Shown here one piece after another: positions 21,544 through 32,074 of a DNA stretch of 64,000 bases. Made by a program: the position numbers and the translations under genes. The stretch comes from Daucus carota subsp. sativus. Lineage: Eukaryota; Streptophyta; Magnoliopsida; Apiales; Apiaceae. Every line of letters begins with the position of its first letter. The first letter of the stretch is position 1. The notes below the pieces were generated by a model. It made no database searches. It saw only the letters and a program-made list of their open reading frames with translations, and was not told the DNA's origin. The DNA is taken from positions 2,516,930-2,580,929 of the forward strand of contig NC_030389.2 in the NCBI RefSeq assembly GCF_001625215.2, read 5' to 3'.

Positions 21544-21552
21544 TATATAAAA
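21544..21552 (+). promoter_or_regulatory. Possible TATA box of the membrane-protein gene
   Basis: TATATAAAA about 215 bases upstream of the proposed ATG. A second candidate TATAAAAA lies at 21659-21666. Which one is used cannot be told from sequence. Confidence 0.35.
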
Positions 21553-21766
21553 CCAGGAGGAAGTAAAAACTAGTATATTCTAGACTACTTTCAAAAAAAA
21601 AAAGCTACATTCTAGACGAAGGGAAGGTTTTAAGCATTGGTCAACAAGAAAGTGTGAGTATAAAAATGCACCAACATGCTATCTGACTCTCATACTCTCA
21701 CACGACTACTTTCAGAGGACAATTAGTACTTGTTCTTAGTTTCAAAGCTGTTATACAACCAACACA

Positions 21767-23878
21767 ATGATTTACTTGGTGGAGCTTTGCTTGATTGTAG
21801 TTCTTGTTTTAATGTTGTTAGCTTGGAGCATGTACTGTCTATGCAGCCATCAGGGCAGAGACTTTCATCATCGCATGATTTTGAAGATCAAAAATTTGGC
21901 CCGGAACTTCTGGTTTGATGTATGTTTCTGTTTACTGCACTACTAAATTTGTTTATGCTTTGTTTCTATTCGATACAATTTTATTTGATGCGGTTTCATA
22001 TGGTTTTTGGTTGGATCCGATTTCTGCTTGTTGGAATCTTCAAAACCTGAGATTTAAAAGAACGGTGGATTTTTCCGATCTGATTCGTCCTACGGTCCAA
22101 AATATTAATTCAGCTGCCAAATAATTCATTTTTTGATTTATTCGGTTCAGTTAAAACAGAGAGGAGTATACATGTGGCCTTAATTCAATAGAAACCTATC
22201 TATTATACCTTTCTTTGCTGGGATCAAGAATTTTTGTTAAATGACGAAATCTTTTCTTTAAATTATGAATTTATATTCAAATATTAAGCTTGCAAGTAGT
22301 GGATTAAAATCATGGAGGAGAATTAAGGTCATACACTTAAGATAGGGAGGGAGTGAGCGCCCTTATCTCGGACAGAGAAGCTCAATTCTCATCAATTCCA
22401 GCTCTAAAGATTGTTGCTTTACCTTATAAGCGGAAAAATGGACGTATTTCAGCTTATAAGGTAAATTATAAGCCCGACCAAACACCATTCATCTACTGCT
22501 TATATAGTTGATACACATTTCTAAGAGTGTTCAAGTCGTTAGCTACAATTTTATACACTGGAGCTGTCGATAATGGCTAGCTGCTTTTAGTTTGTTTTTT
22601 AGTATATTAAGTCATGGGTTTGATATTAAACCTATGATGCTTTGCTTCTTGATTTGTAGAGACTGAATTGCTATCTGATGCTTCTCTTTCTTTTGAAATC
22701 AGGTTGAAAGGTTGTGATATATCTTCTAATAATATTGCTTAATCTACCCTTTTCAGTTAAAGAAACATATGGTTGAATATCTCAATGTTGTATACAAGCT
22801 TGCCCTCTTCGCTTTAGCCAAGTCAGTATCAGGCCATCCAGATATATGGAAGGTTTACTGGATGATAAGCTTTGCAACGTTTGCCATTTCGTGTTACTGT
22901 CTAAAGCTCGTTGTGGAAAGAAAGAGAGCTCAACTTACTCCAAAATCACAATTGCTCACTCCAACCGACAGTGAAAAAGTTTGGTTTCTTACTGCAACAG
23001 ATGCTTTAGAGTTTCTATTTCCTCTGTCATATCTTCGACTAGCTTTTTTCTATTTCATGGAGCTTAATCCGATAAATCATTCCATGGAAAAGTATGGGGA
23101 TACACTTGCACATGCTACAAAAATAGGTATTGACGTACTGGCTGTCGTGTTGATAGTCATCAGTATTACTGAGATACGACGCAAGGCAAAAGTGGAGGAT
23201 CAGTTTGTTGTAGATCCAACAGAACTGGTAAAGGGGGATGCGAAGAATGAATTACCAGTGGTACAGAAGGATGTGAAAAATCAATCAGATACGTATGCAA
23301 GTCGACCAGATGTGGCACTTCAAATGGATTCTGGGAATCAATCTGTTGAAGCCGATGATGTAAAACGACAAGATGTGGCAATAAAAATGCATTCGTTTGG
23401 AATCATTTTGTTGAAGAGTCAATTACCAGAAGTGGTACAGAAGGGTGTGAATTATCAAGAATATGCATATGTGAGACGAAAAGATGTGGCGCCAATGTAT
23501 TCCTTTGGATATGTTGATCCACTGGGAGTGCCATTATATGTGGATGATGTGGAGGGTCAATCAATTGCAGTTGCAAATCAACCAGACGTGACTCTACAAA
23601 TGAATGCTAAGAATCACTCTGTCGCAGATGCAGATCCACCAGAAGTGGCAATACAGATTGCTGATGTGGAAAATCAACCAGAAATGTCACTACAAATGGA
23701 AGTTGAGAATCACTCTGTTGCAGATGCAGATCGAGTGGCAATACAGATTGATAATGTGGAAAATCAACCAGAGGGGGCAATATATATGGATGCCGAGAAT
23801 CACTCTGCTGCATGTGTGTGCGTTGCTACCAATATAGAATATTTGGTTCCAGCAGTGTCTATTTACGATGATAGATGA
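21767..23878 (+). CDS. Unrecognised multi-pass membrane protein with degenerate repeat tail
   Basis: Model: exon 1 21767-21919 (51 codons, donor GTATGT), intron 21920-22756 (acceptor TTTTCAG), exon 2 22757-23878, phase 0, about 424 aa. Exon 1 is a likely signal anchor (IVVLVLMLLAWSMYCLC). Exon 2 adds hydrophobic segments VYWMISFATFAISCYCL (about 85), ALEFLFPLSYLRLAFFYF (about 132) and IGIDVLAVVLIVISI (about 172). The remaining 230 residues are acidic, degenerate repeats of about 20-24 residues built on NHSVADAD..EVAIQI and DVENQPE. The two-exon structure matches the short paralogue at 5142-5708. If the exon-1 join is wrong, translation could start at 22769. I do not recognise the family; function unknown. 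Confidence 0.55.
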
Positions 23879-24767
23879 CGGGGGAGGGAAGCAAATTTCA
23901 TATTATCTGTCCAGAGTTAGTATGTTTTGTAAATAGTATTTGATATTCTTGCACCGGAACAAATTAGTAGGATATCTGATTTATATAATTTTTGAGTTTC
24001 TGCCTGAACATATCCATTTTCAACGCTCTCTGTTACAAGTTTAGGATCCTATCGGGAATATGGTTGTTTTCTTTAGAATATAGATAATTTTGATATCAGA
24101 ACAATTAATGCTCGACTCCTCTGTCCATCCTAACTGTTAATGATTATGCGCTTCTTGTATTATGTGATGTAGATTAATTCATCGCAGTGCTCGTTAAATA
24201 CAATTGTGAGTTGATTTGAAGGTGAGCTCCAGGTAGGAAGAATCGAGTTGTTCATGATGTGTATCTGGTTTGCTTTGTTTTTCTGGAAACTACTTGTGTC
24301 TTTTGAAGCTTCGTCATTCTTGTCTATGGCTTTCTTGTTTAGGAGATAAGTAGAGTTGTAAAGCGAGGACAGCAAACTTGCAATATTTGAAATTCAGTTG
24401 CTCCTGTAGTAAGGTCTCTGGTGTTTCGATGCAATGCAAGCTTTAGATTTGTAATACCTCTGTCACAGTTTCTGGCTCGAAAACATTGCTATAATTTACA
24501 GATGACTCAGAGGGAACCATCAGCTAAAACCTACATGGCACAGCTTCTGAATTAAATTGGGATATAATTGATTTTAGAAAAATAAATATATATTTTCACC
24601 AGCTGGTTGGATCACATGACTGTATACAATTGTTAAAACTTAGTACAAGGTATAGATATAAAAAATGTGGAAGGTATAATTTAGGATGTGTATATATCTT
24701 TGAAGCAAGATATCTGTCATATAATTTATTACTTTATCGATAAATAAAGATAACAGAAGTATGAAAA
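23879..24767. other. 3' flank of the membrane-protein gene
   Basis: No separate gene. The stretch to about 24570 aligns with the 3' flank of the pseudogene at 9800-11260, so it was duplicated with it. Part of it is presumably the 3' untranslated region. Confidence 0.45.
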
Positions 24768-24890
24768 ATGGTGAGATTTACCTAAGCAACTTCCATATTT
24801 TGTGTATTCATCTGTCTTCACCTGACAACATGTCTGTCGAAAATTCACATAAACATCACTAATCGTCTCCCCGACATGCCTCTCATACAC
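24768..24890 (+). pseudogene. Fragment of an S-protein homologue gene
   Basis: Starts ATGGTGAGATTTACC like the intact gene at 27482, but the sixth codon is TAA. Similarity continues through the signal peptide to about the PLILHC region, then is lost. Upstream sequence (about 24640-24740) also matches that of the intact gene, so the copy arose by DNA duplication and not through RNA. Confidence 0.7.
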
Positions 24891-24894
24891 TTCT

Positions 24895-25480
24895 GCCCAG
24901 TTGCTCCTCTACATGTACACGTCCAAAGGAGTCTTGTTGCATTAACATATGTAATGTTTGTATTTATTTATTTTTTTGCAAAAATGTAATGTTTGTATTT
25001 AAAATATAGAAATCTTGTCTTAAATTTTAGCTTTGGTAGGTATTTGAACATTGTGGGGTAATCTGCTTGGACTCTAGTGTTCCTTATGTCCTAAAGTACA
25101 AACGGGAAGAAATATTATGGTTTTGCTGGTATGGTGACTGGAAACTGCTACTGCACTGGTCTTTTAGGTTTTAAGCTCAAAGGTTAATCGGCCTAAAATA
25201 AATGTCGGGGCGTCAATACTCATGTCTCTGTGTCGAGTGTCTGACACGAGTACTCGAGGCAAAATGAAGAGTCAGTGTAATTCCCACTTTTGAGCTGCTC
25301 TTTAAGAACCCCTGGTAAGTCATTGTAACATAACGAGCATATCCAAGCTAATAACATGCACTCACTTATGCGGTTAAAGAATCAAAACAATCAACCAATT
25401 TTAGGCCTTGGGGAAGTCTGCGGAAGTTGATATTTACAGCTAAACCATCGAGTGTGTTCTTCCTGGAAAAAGCTACTCTC
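24895..25480. other. No gene recognised
   Basis: Intergenic sequence with short chance reading frames only. Confidence 0.4.
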
Positions 25481-25489
25481 TTCGGTGTA

Positions 25490-25585
25490 GGACTGAGCAT
25501 TCGGTTCGGTTAACCGGTTAACCGAATACGAACCGAAATTACCGAAATATTTTGGCTCGGTTAACCGAAATTACCGAAATTACTG
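25490..25585. repeat. AACCGAAATTACCGAA repeat tract
   Basis: Dense GGTTAACCGAA / TTACCGAAAT motifs after GTAGGACTGAGCATTCGG. It resembles the other CCGAA-type repeat tracts in the window. The retroposon that follows is inserted at its edge. Confidence 0.45.
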
Positions 25586-25600
25586 AGTCTTCGATGGTAT

Positions 25601-26628
25601 TTTTTTTTTTTTTTTTTGACAATGAGAATAAATCTCAACGAGAAACAGCAATTCACCGTGATAATTCTTTCATTCAAGAAAGCTTATTATCTAACCGTCG
25701 GACATGCAAGATGACCGGGAAAATTTAGACAATAAAACTTTAATGTCCGAAAAGAAAACCGGTCTTCTTCCAAGAATCCTGAAAATAAAACATGAGAAAC
25801 AAGAAAAATATAAGTCGATATATTTAACAGATTACATCAAAATATTCACACAATCATGATAACTCATGATTGAGACAATTAAGCTCTTAATTAAGGCATA
25901 ATAATAAAATATTAATATCCTTAATTAAGACACAATTAACGCCCTTAAATAAGGCCCAATTAACGCCCTCAATAAAGAGGCACAATTTACGCACTCAATA
26001 ATTGAGGCAAAATTTACGCCCTCAATAAAAAGGCACAATTAACCGGGCACAATTACCGCCCTCAATTAAGGCACAATTAGAGCGCTTTCCTTTCTGAAAC
26101 CGGATCCGATCCTGAAATCACCGTCACCACCACCATCGGCCACCACCGCTATGCTATCGGTCAAGTTACCTCGTCGTATGCGAAGCGAACGAAGCGTCTC
26201 GCATGTAACACGAAAAATCGCCAAAAACACCAAAAACCAAACAAAACACAAGGATTAAACAAGCAAACAAATACCCACAAACAAACATGATTAAAGTCAA
26301 CACCTTTCACAATTCCACTCAAAATCATGAGAAAAAGAAAGAATATTATAAATAATTGTAATAGAAGAGCATACCAGTTGGGCCATGAGGAACCCCATAG
26401 GATTTGAAAGTCGGAGCAGCATCATGTGTTTGTGTTCGGATTTGAAACCCGTAGCAGCACACTTCTGATTTTCTCTACATTATCAGTTTTAGATGTATAT
26501 TTCTACGAGTGTCTTTACCATGAAAGCTCAAGAAGACATCCCAGCTGCTAGGTGGAGACGAAGAAGGAGCAGATAAATGAAAAAAATGAGAGAATTAAAA
26601 ATACTGTTGTGGACTAAATCTCATTTTT
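25601..26628 (-). mobile_element. Retroposon with poly(A) tail and 16-bp target duplication
   Basis: On the plus strand it begins with a T-run of 17 or more (the A-tail of a minus-strand insert) and is flanked by AGTCTTCGATGGTAT(T) at 25586-25600 and 26629-26644, typical of LINE-mediated insertion. Read on the minus strand it starts near 26628 and ends GAGATTTATTCTCATTGTC followed by the A-tail. It has no long reading frame, so it is a SINE-like or truncated LINE-driven element, or a retroposed non-coding transcript. It contains a degenerate short tandem repeat (25880-26080). Confidence 0.7.
25880..26080. repeat. Degenerate tandem repeat of about 24 bp
   Basis: Eight or so imperfect units built on CACAATTAACGCCCTTAATTAAGG. 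Spacing and sequence vary between units. It lies inside the retroposon. Confidence 0.65.
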
Positions 26629-26644
26629 AGTCTTCGATGGTATT

Positions 26645-26960
26645 GGGCCTATTGGCTATATTGGTCGACTATAATTTAAAAATAGTATGTTATTAATATT
26701 TTAGATTGTTATAAATAGAATATATCATTTTAGTTTGGTAACAGGTGATGTGTAATTATTCTACAGATTTCTTACATATTCGTAGCGGATCGATAAATAT
26801 AATCATTCATACGATGTTGGATATAATTATAGACAAGGGTGGGTATGGACGTATGGTTGGAATATGAATTTTCGAAAAGATTGACTATATATATATTTTT
26901 TTTGGTATACCAACTAAATTTTTGGCTAAGTGCTCTTTATGGAGATGCTCTAATCAATGT
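26645..26960. mobile_element. Decayed Tourist-like MITE fragment
   Basis: TATTGGCTATATTGG, ATAGTATGTTATTAATATTT and GGAGATGCTCTAAT match the Tourist-like elements at 61096-61880. The left end has been disrupted by the retroposon insertion. Confidence 0.55.
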
Positions 26961-27017
26961 AGTGCAAACAGTTGTTTCAAGTTATGGATATCATAAAAGT
27001 GGAAGGTCCAGATATTA

Positions 27018-27311
27018 CTCCCTCCTTCCCAATTTATGTGAATTGGTTTAATTTTCACGGAGATTAAGAAAAAAATAATAAATGTAGTTGAAAAGTGGGT
27101 AAAGTGGTGAGACCTATCAATATTTAATAGATTTGAGATAGTGGAGGAAAGTAGTGGATGTAATAGTGTTTATTTAATAAAAAGAGAGTATAAAATATAG
27201 AGGTAGTGAGTGTAATAGTAAAAAGTAGTGTTCAAAAATAGTAAGTATTGTATGTTCATTCTTTTTGGGACGTCCCAAAAAGGAAATGAGGTCACGTAAA
27301 ATGGGACGGAG
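27018..27311. mobile_element. Stowaway-like MITE upstream of the SPH gene
   Basis: Starts CTCCCTCCTTCCCAATTTAT and ends TAAAATGGGACGGAG, flanked by TA. The duplicated upstream region of the SPH fragment (about 24640-24680) has no such insertion at the matching place, which serves as an empty-site comparison. Confidence 0.75.
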
Positions 27312-27481
27312 TAGTAAATAGATTTTAATTAGTTTTTGTCAGGATATGTAGATATCTTAAAGCAATAATTTATTACATATTCATAAATATACAGCTATCC
27401 TCTTATAAAATGTCCAATGCAAGTAGCTAGACAGCATTAATAGAAACAATAACAAAATCAAATCAAGTAGAACCATTGAAG

Positions 27482-27883
27482 ATGGTGAGATTTACCTCTG
27501 CAACTTCCATTTTTTGTGTATTTGTCTATCTTCTCATGACAACATGTCTCTCAAAATTTCACATCAACATCACCAATCGTCTCCCTAACCCGCCTCTCAT
27601 ACTTCACTGTAAATCAAAAGACGATGATCTGGGGTACCACAACTTAACCATAAATCAACTGTATACGTGGAGTTTTCGTGATAATTTCTGGGATACTACT
27701 TTATTTTGGTGTAATTTTTGGTACAACAGAAAGCATGCAGGGTTTGATGTGTACAACAGACATATTAGATGTGATAATACATGTTATTATGAGGCTAGGA
27801 TTGATGGTTTTTACCTGAGCAAAACCCAAGAACCAGGCTCATGGCAGAAAATAAGCCCATGGAATAATAGTTCCATGCCTTGA
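27482..27883 (+). CDS. S-protein homologue (plant self-incompatibility S1 family), secreted
   Basis: 133 aa, single exon. Residues 1-24 form a signal peptide (MVRFTSATSIFCVFVYLLMT). The mature part has the S1/SPH pattern: VxIxN-like FHINITNRLPNPPLILHCKS, then DDDLGYH, a WSFRDNFW strand, LFWCNFWY, FDVY, RCDNTCYYEA and DGFYLS. The paired cysteines at HCKS and NTCYY and those at FWC and RCD fit the family's disulphides. Length is typical (110-150 aa). Poppy S1 is a pollen-rejection ligand. Most eudicot SPH genes have no known role, so a secreted signalling or defence role is only a family-level guess. Translation could not start upstream in a better context. A broken partner lies at 24768-24890. 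Confidence 0.88.
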   Translation: MVRFTSATSIFCVFVYLLMTTCLSKFHINITNRLPNPPLILHCKSKDDDLGYHNLTINQLYTWSFRDNFWDTTLFWCNFWYNRKHAGFDVYNRHIRCDNTCYYEARIDGFYLSKTQEPGSWQKISPWNNSSMP

Positions 27884-27889
27884 CTATAG

Positions 27890-28320
27890 AATAATCAAAG
27901 TAACGGATTTTCTAGTGTGTGCAACAACCGCTTTCTAGTTACCGGTGTTACCAATGGTTGTTTATCTATATATGCTAACAATGCACAATAGGTATAGCTA
28001 TTTGCTCAATATATAGACTGCTTGAACCTTCAATTTTTATCGTTTAGAAATCTTTTAAAATAGGTTATCGGCCTTTTCATCCTAAAAAATGCCAAAGAGA
28101 TAGATCTCTTATTCCTAAATTCAGTCCTTTGTTTCGTTTCCAACAAGACCCCATTCTTCAAATCCGTGTCAGTGAAAAAAGGGAAAAACCATACTGTGTC
28201 CAAGTTCAGGAAGTGGAATGTTATCTTTCTCAGACGGTCTCCCATTAATAACTAGTAAAACCCATCATATAATGTCCATGCACTAAGAGTTGGGAAACGA
28301 AATTCCAACAATTTTTGTTT
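27890..28320. other. No gene recognised
   Basis: 3' flank of the SPH gene followed by AT-rich DNA without recognised content. Confidence 0.4.
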
Positions 28321-28324
28321 GATA

Positions 28325-28528
28325 CCTCCTCCGTCCTATAATACAAGTCTCTTGCGATAAAACTACGCATATTAACAAAACATTAATTAGATAATAATTT
28401 GTCACTTGTACCCTTAATAAATACATGAATGTAGATTTTTATTCAACACTCATTATTAACTAAAAATAGACAAGTATTATGGGGAAAAAATTCTTTGAAA
28501 AGAGACTACTATTGTGGGATCGAGGGAG
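28325..28528. mobile_element. Stowaway-like MITE
   Basis: 204 bp starting CCTCCTCCGTCCTATAATAC and ending TTGTGGGATCGAGGGAG, flanked by TA. Interior differs from the other Stowaway copies here. Confidence 0.7.
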
Positions 28529-28829
28529 TACCATTTTTCTTCTCCTTTCATTTCAAAATATTAGTCCTATTTATCATTTCACACATGTTAAGATATCGAT
28601 GTGTTTATTTTTAGTACTCCTTAATGATCGTAAACCTTGAAATTAAACCACCTAAGTGTATTTATTAATATTATAATGATGTGGTATTATAGATCATGTT
28701 TACACCATTTCGTTTTATAGCATTAAATATTTGTTACAACTACTCGATTTTGGAAAGACACTCTCAAAGTTAAGTTTTGAAATGTTGTATTAGAAAAAGA
28801 GTAGGACGCATATTTTGATAATTTTATTT

Positions 28830-29916
28830 GAGTTATTAACCAAAAAACCCAATCAACTTGTCAAATTTTTGCCAAAAAACCTTTAAACTTCTGTTTTTTT
28901 TGACAACCCCAATAAACTTTATTAAAAGTATAAAAGTAAATACAAAATAAACCATGGTTAAATCTACCAATCTGGCTTGTCATGTATCTTTCACTGATTT
29001 GTATCTTTTTATACACGTGTGTGCCACATAGCGCCTAGTCATTAATAGGATTAATTTTTAATATGATATTTGTTAGTTTAGATTTAAAAAATAAAATGAA
29101 AACAAGTGAAGATGTGTGATATTGGCAGATTATTGTAAAGACAGAGGTTGATGTTCGAAATAAATTAATGGGGTTATCAGAGGGTGTTTGAAAAGATTAG
29201 CAGATGGGGTGTTATTTCAGACGTCATTCAACACAAAATTAAGGAGATGGAACAGCTTTTTATGTTTTCCTGAGTTCACAGGTTTGGTTGTGGTGTTTCA
29301 CGCGTCTAATTTTTATAGAGTTTTAGGGGGTGTTTGCTTGGAGTTGCTCGAGACTATTGATTGGACAGAGTATATGGTTGAATTCAGAGTTCCCATTCTG
29401 CTGCTTAATGTGCTGCAAGGCTGCACCTGAAGCTTGGTTAATTGTTTATGCTCGAGTAGCTAAGTAAAAATTTCACAAATTAATATACACCATAAGATAC
29501 ATATTTTCTACACAGAAAATCAACCATGTAGAAACGAGGTAGATGAAATGCCTGGCTGAGCCTTCAGTCGACGGCAGAGCAATTCTCAGTCTGTTCATTG
29601 TTTGAATGAGAACATGGTACTTTACTGTCTTAATGAGCGGCTGATTAACCATCTTAAAGCTGATTTTATTGATCAACCATCTTAAAACTGATTTTAGTGA
29701 TTCTGATATATTTTTCAGTTATTTTTTTGATTAATTGTAATCAATTTGCCACATAATATGTGATGATCATGGTTAGTCCACATGAGTTATAAGTAACTCT
29801 AGTTAAATCTTTTTTAAAGATTTAGTAAAGTTTATTGGGTTTATTGGTGAAAAAAAGATTTAAAGGTTTTTTGGCAAAAAAATAACAAGTTAGTTGGGTT
29901 TTTTGGTTAATAGCTC
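28830..29916. mobile_element. Long-TIR Mutator-like element, possible Pack-MULE
   Basis: 1,087 bp. Inverted ends of about 100 bp start GAGTTATTAACCAAAAAACC and end GGTTTTTTGGTTAATAGCTC. Perfect 9-bp target duplication ATTTTATTT at 28821-28829 and 29917-29925. There is no transposase. The interior (about 29100-29700) is less AT-biased than the arms and contains an open stretch (about 29190-29430, product including GVCLELLETIDWTEYMVEF) that could be a captured host-gene fragment. I do not recognise that peptide. Confidence 0.75.
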
Positions 29917-29929
29917 ATTTTATTTCGAC

Positions 29930-30975
29930 AAGTAGGACTAATATTTTGAAATGGAGGTAATATCTTTACGTACTCTTTATCTTATGTTAAGTGCAATGCA
30001 ACTATTAACCGCAGTACCTTCAATTATATAAATTCGATGTTTTGATTTACTTTTACTGGTATTTGTTATTTTTGTTTTTTGTGTGGGGATTCAGATGGAC
30101 CATGCATGAGTTCAAGACGTCAATTTTGAAGATTTTGCCGTTAATGCACAAATTCAAGAAATAATTTTTATATCAATAATAATTTAATGAATATAATTTG
30201 AATAAAATCCGATCTAGAGGACATGAAAAGTTAGTGACGAAACCCCAAGACGTGATACTACATACTAGTTGTGAAGATTGTTAGAGAAATTGTGAGTAGG
30301 GGCTCGATCTCGTAAGTAGCATATATTTTTTGGACTCTATTTCTCGTAAATTTTATTGTTGCATTGCTTATGATTTTTATTATTGGAATTTATTTATAAT
30401 ATATTTTAATGTTCAATTACAGGTTTCTTTATTTGAGTAATTTGGAGAAAAATAAATAGGATAATTTTTTAGACGAAGCGGTATTTATTAGTGAACCTAA
30501 ATTTTGAGTTCCACAAATTAGTAGCAGATTCTACCTTGTGTGCGCGACATTGATAATATCATATTTAATCATTGGTGGTAATCGAAAATTTACACAAAGT
30601 AGTCTTACAATTGGGCCAAAGTATTTTTAATCACAAATACTTAATCCTAATTTGTATATATCTCGAATTCTAGATATGGTAATTAGCATCTTTCTTATAT
30701 CAAATCAAAATCCATTCTAAAATAGTATCTATATCAAAAGGAAATATAACCTTTTTTTTTTTTTTTTGCCACGAGGAAATATAACCTTTTATGATAAAGA
30801 AAATATAGCCTATTTAAACAAGAGAAAGGTGGTTGTGCTGTAAATTTAATCCTCAAAGAGACCTGGTAAGAAATCTCTTCGAATTGTGTTTGTGCTGCTA
30901 TCTATGGCTTTGTCTCCAAATTATGTTTTGTTTTCGTGTGTTCAAATCATCTCGGGACTATGTTTATGTATTAAA
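29930..30975. other. No gene recognised
   Basis: AT-rich sequence with a T-run near 30753-30768 and no convincing reading frame. Confidence 0.4.
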
Positions 30976-30979
30976 ATCT

Positions 30980-31172
30980 ACGGTTTTTCTAATGTGTGCC
31001 CAAAGGCACACAATAATCACTAAATTCTATAAAAATGGCCTATTCTGATTGGTGAAGTTAATGTGAATGCAGGGGGCCATTCTCATTTATTATTCATCCA
31101 CCAATCAAAAGGAGCTATTTTCATTAGAGTTAGAGACTATTGTGTGCCCTTGAGCACACCATAAAAAATCCC
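30980..31172. mobile_element. Short inverted-repeat MITE
   Basis: TTTTTCTAATGTGTGCCCAA at the left pairs imperfectly with GAGCACACCATAAAAAATCC at the right. GGCACACAATA and TATTGTGTGCCC are also inverted. Interior contains CCAATCA-type sequence in both orientations. Target duplication not clear. Confidence 0.55.
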
Positions 31173-31609
31173 TAAAATTTATGGTAAACTCTGCTATGGT
31201 GTTTGTGTGGTGAAATCTCGAAATAGTGTTCGGATTCTCTGATGGGAACCATGAATTTTAGTAATGATAAGGTATTCTTAGTGCAGGTTATAACTTTAAG
31301 TATTTTAAGGCCAGTTCACTAAGTTTAATAGATCATACTAAAATTATGAAGGATTTGAATATCATTACAATCTTACCACCTCAGTTCTCGTTTCAAGATA
31401 TTTGTCCACTTTTTCAAAAAGATAAAATAACTAATAACCCACGAAAGTCGAGTCCAGCACATATATTACGAAACTGAAAAATCTCGAAGATTGGATGTTA
31501 TGGAGTAATTTGGTGGAAGGAGTTCATGTTATACGCACAGATTTTATATTTTTATCTTGATTTGAGTTTTTTTTTTTGCTTGCTTATACCATGCAGCAGG
31601 GGCGAATAG

Positions 31610-32074
31610 ATGGATCCATCTCGAGGAGAAATTGAAGCCCTTCAGAGCGAGAAAGAAAGGAGGTTCAAGGCATGGGAGGCTCGTGAAACAGCAGCTTACA
31701 ATGCCCGTCTAAGAGGTGCTCGTAAGGCTAAGGCAGCTGCTGATAGAAAAGCAGAAAGAGAGAAGCGTGAGAAAGATGAGGCCGAGAAACTAAAAGCAGA
31801 AAAGATTAAACTTAAGGAAAGTTTTAGGAAGAAAATGGCGGAAGCTCGGATAAAACTAGACACCAGAGTGCAAGAAGCCTATTCCAAAGCTGATCGTGCT
31901 AGAAAAGAAGCAACACAATGCCTTGAAGCAGACCTAAAGAAGGGGGATCAAGATGCTGCCAAAGCAAAGGCCAAGTCAAAGGCGAAAAAGGACAAGATCT
32001 CACCTCTCGTGTTGGTTCTTAATTACTTGCTACCTTGCTGCTGTAAAGTCCATAAATACAAAGGAGAAATTTAG
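31610..32074 (+). CDS. Small charged coiled-coil protein, hypothetical
   Basis: 154 aa. Residues about 10-130 are very rich in Lys, Glu, Ala and Arg with heptad-like spacing (ERRFKAWEARETAAY, EREKREKDEAEKLKAEK), predicting a long helix or coiled coil. The C-terminus is different: PLVLVLNYLLPCCCKVHKYK, a short hydrophobic stretch with three cysteines. A CAG acceptor-like site lies just before the ATG, so a 5' untranslated exon is possible. The order helix-then-cysteines faintly recalls remorins, but the N-terminal part and conserved remorin core are not evident. A CACTA transposon is inserted 67 bases after the stop, probably in the 3' untranslated region. Function unknown. Confidence 0.45.
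   Translation: MDPSRGEIEALQSEKERRFKAWEARETAAYNARLRGARKAKAAADRKAEREKREKDEAEKLKAEKIKLKESFRKKMAEARIKLDTRVQEAYSKADRARKEATQCLEADLKKGDQDAAKAKAKSKAKKDKISPLVLVLNYLLPCCCKVHKYKGEI

Noticed and set aside
31610..32074. Remorin identity for the charged coiled-coil protein
   Set aside because: The cysteine-containing C-terminus and charged helix are suggestive, but the conserved remorin core could not be recognised by eye.
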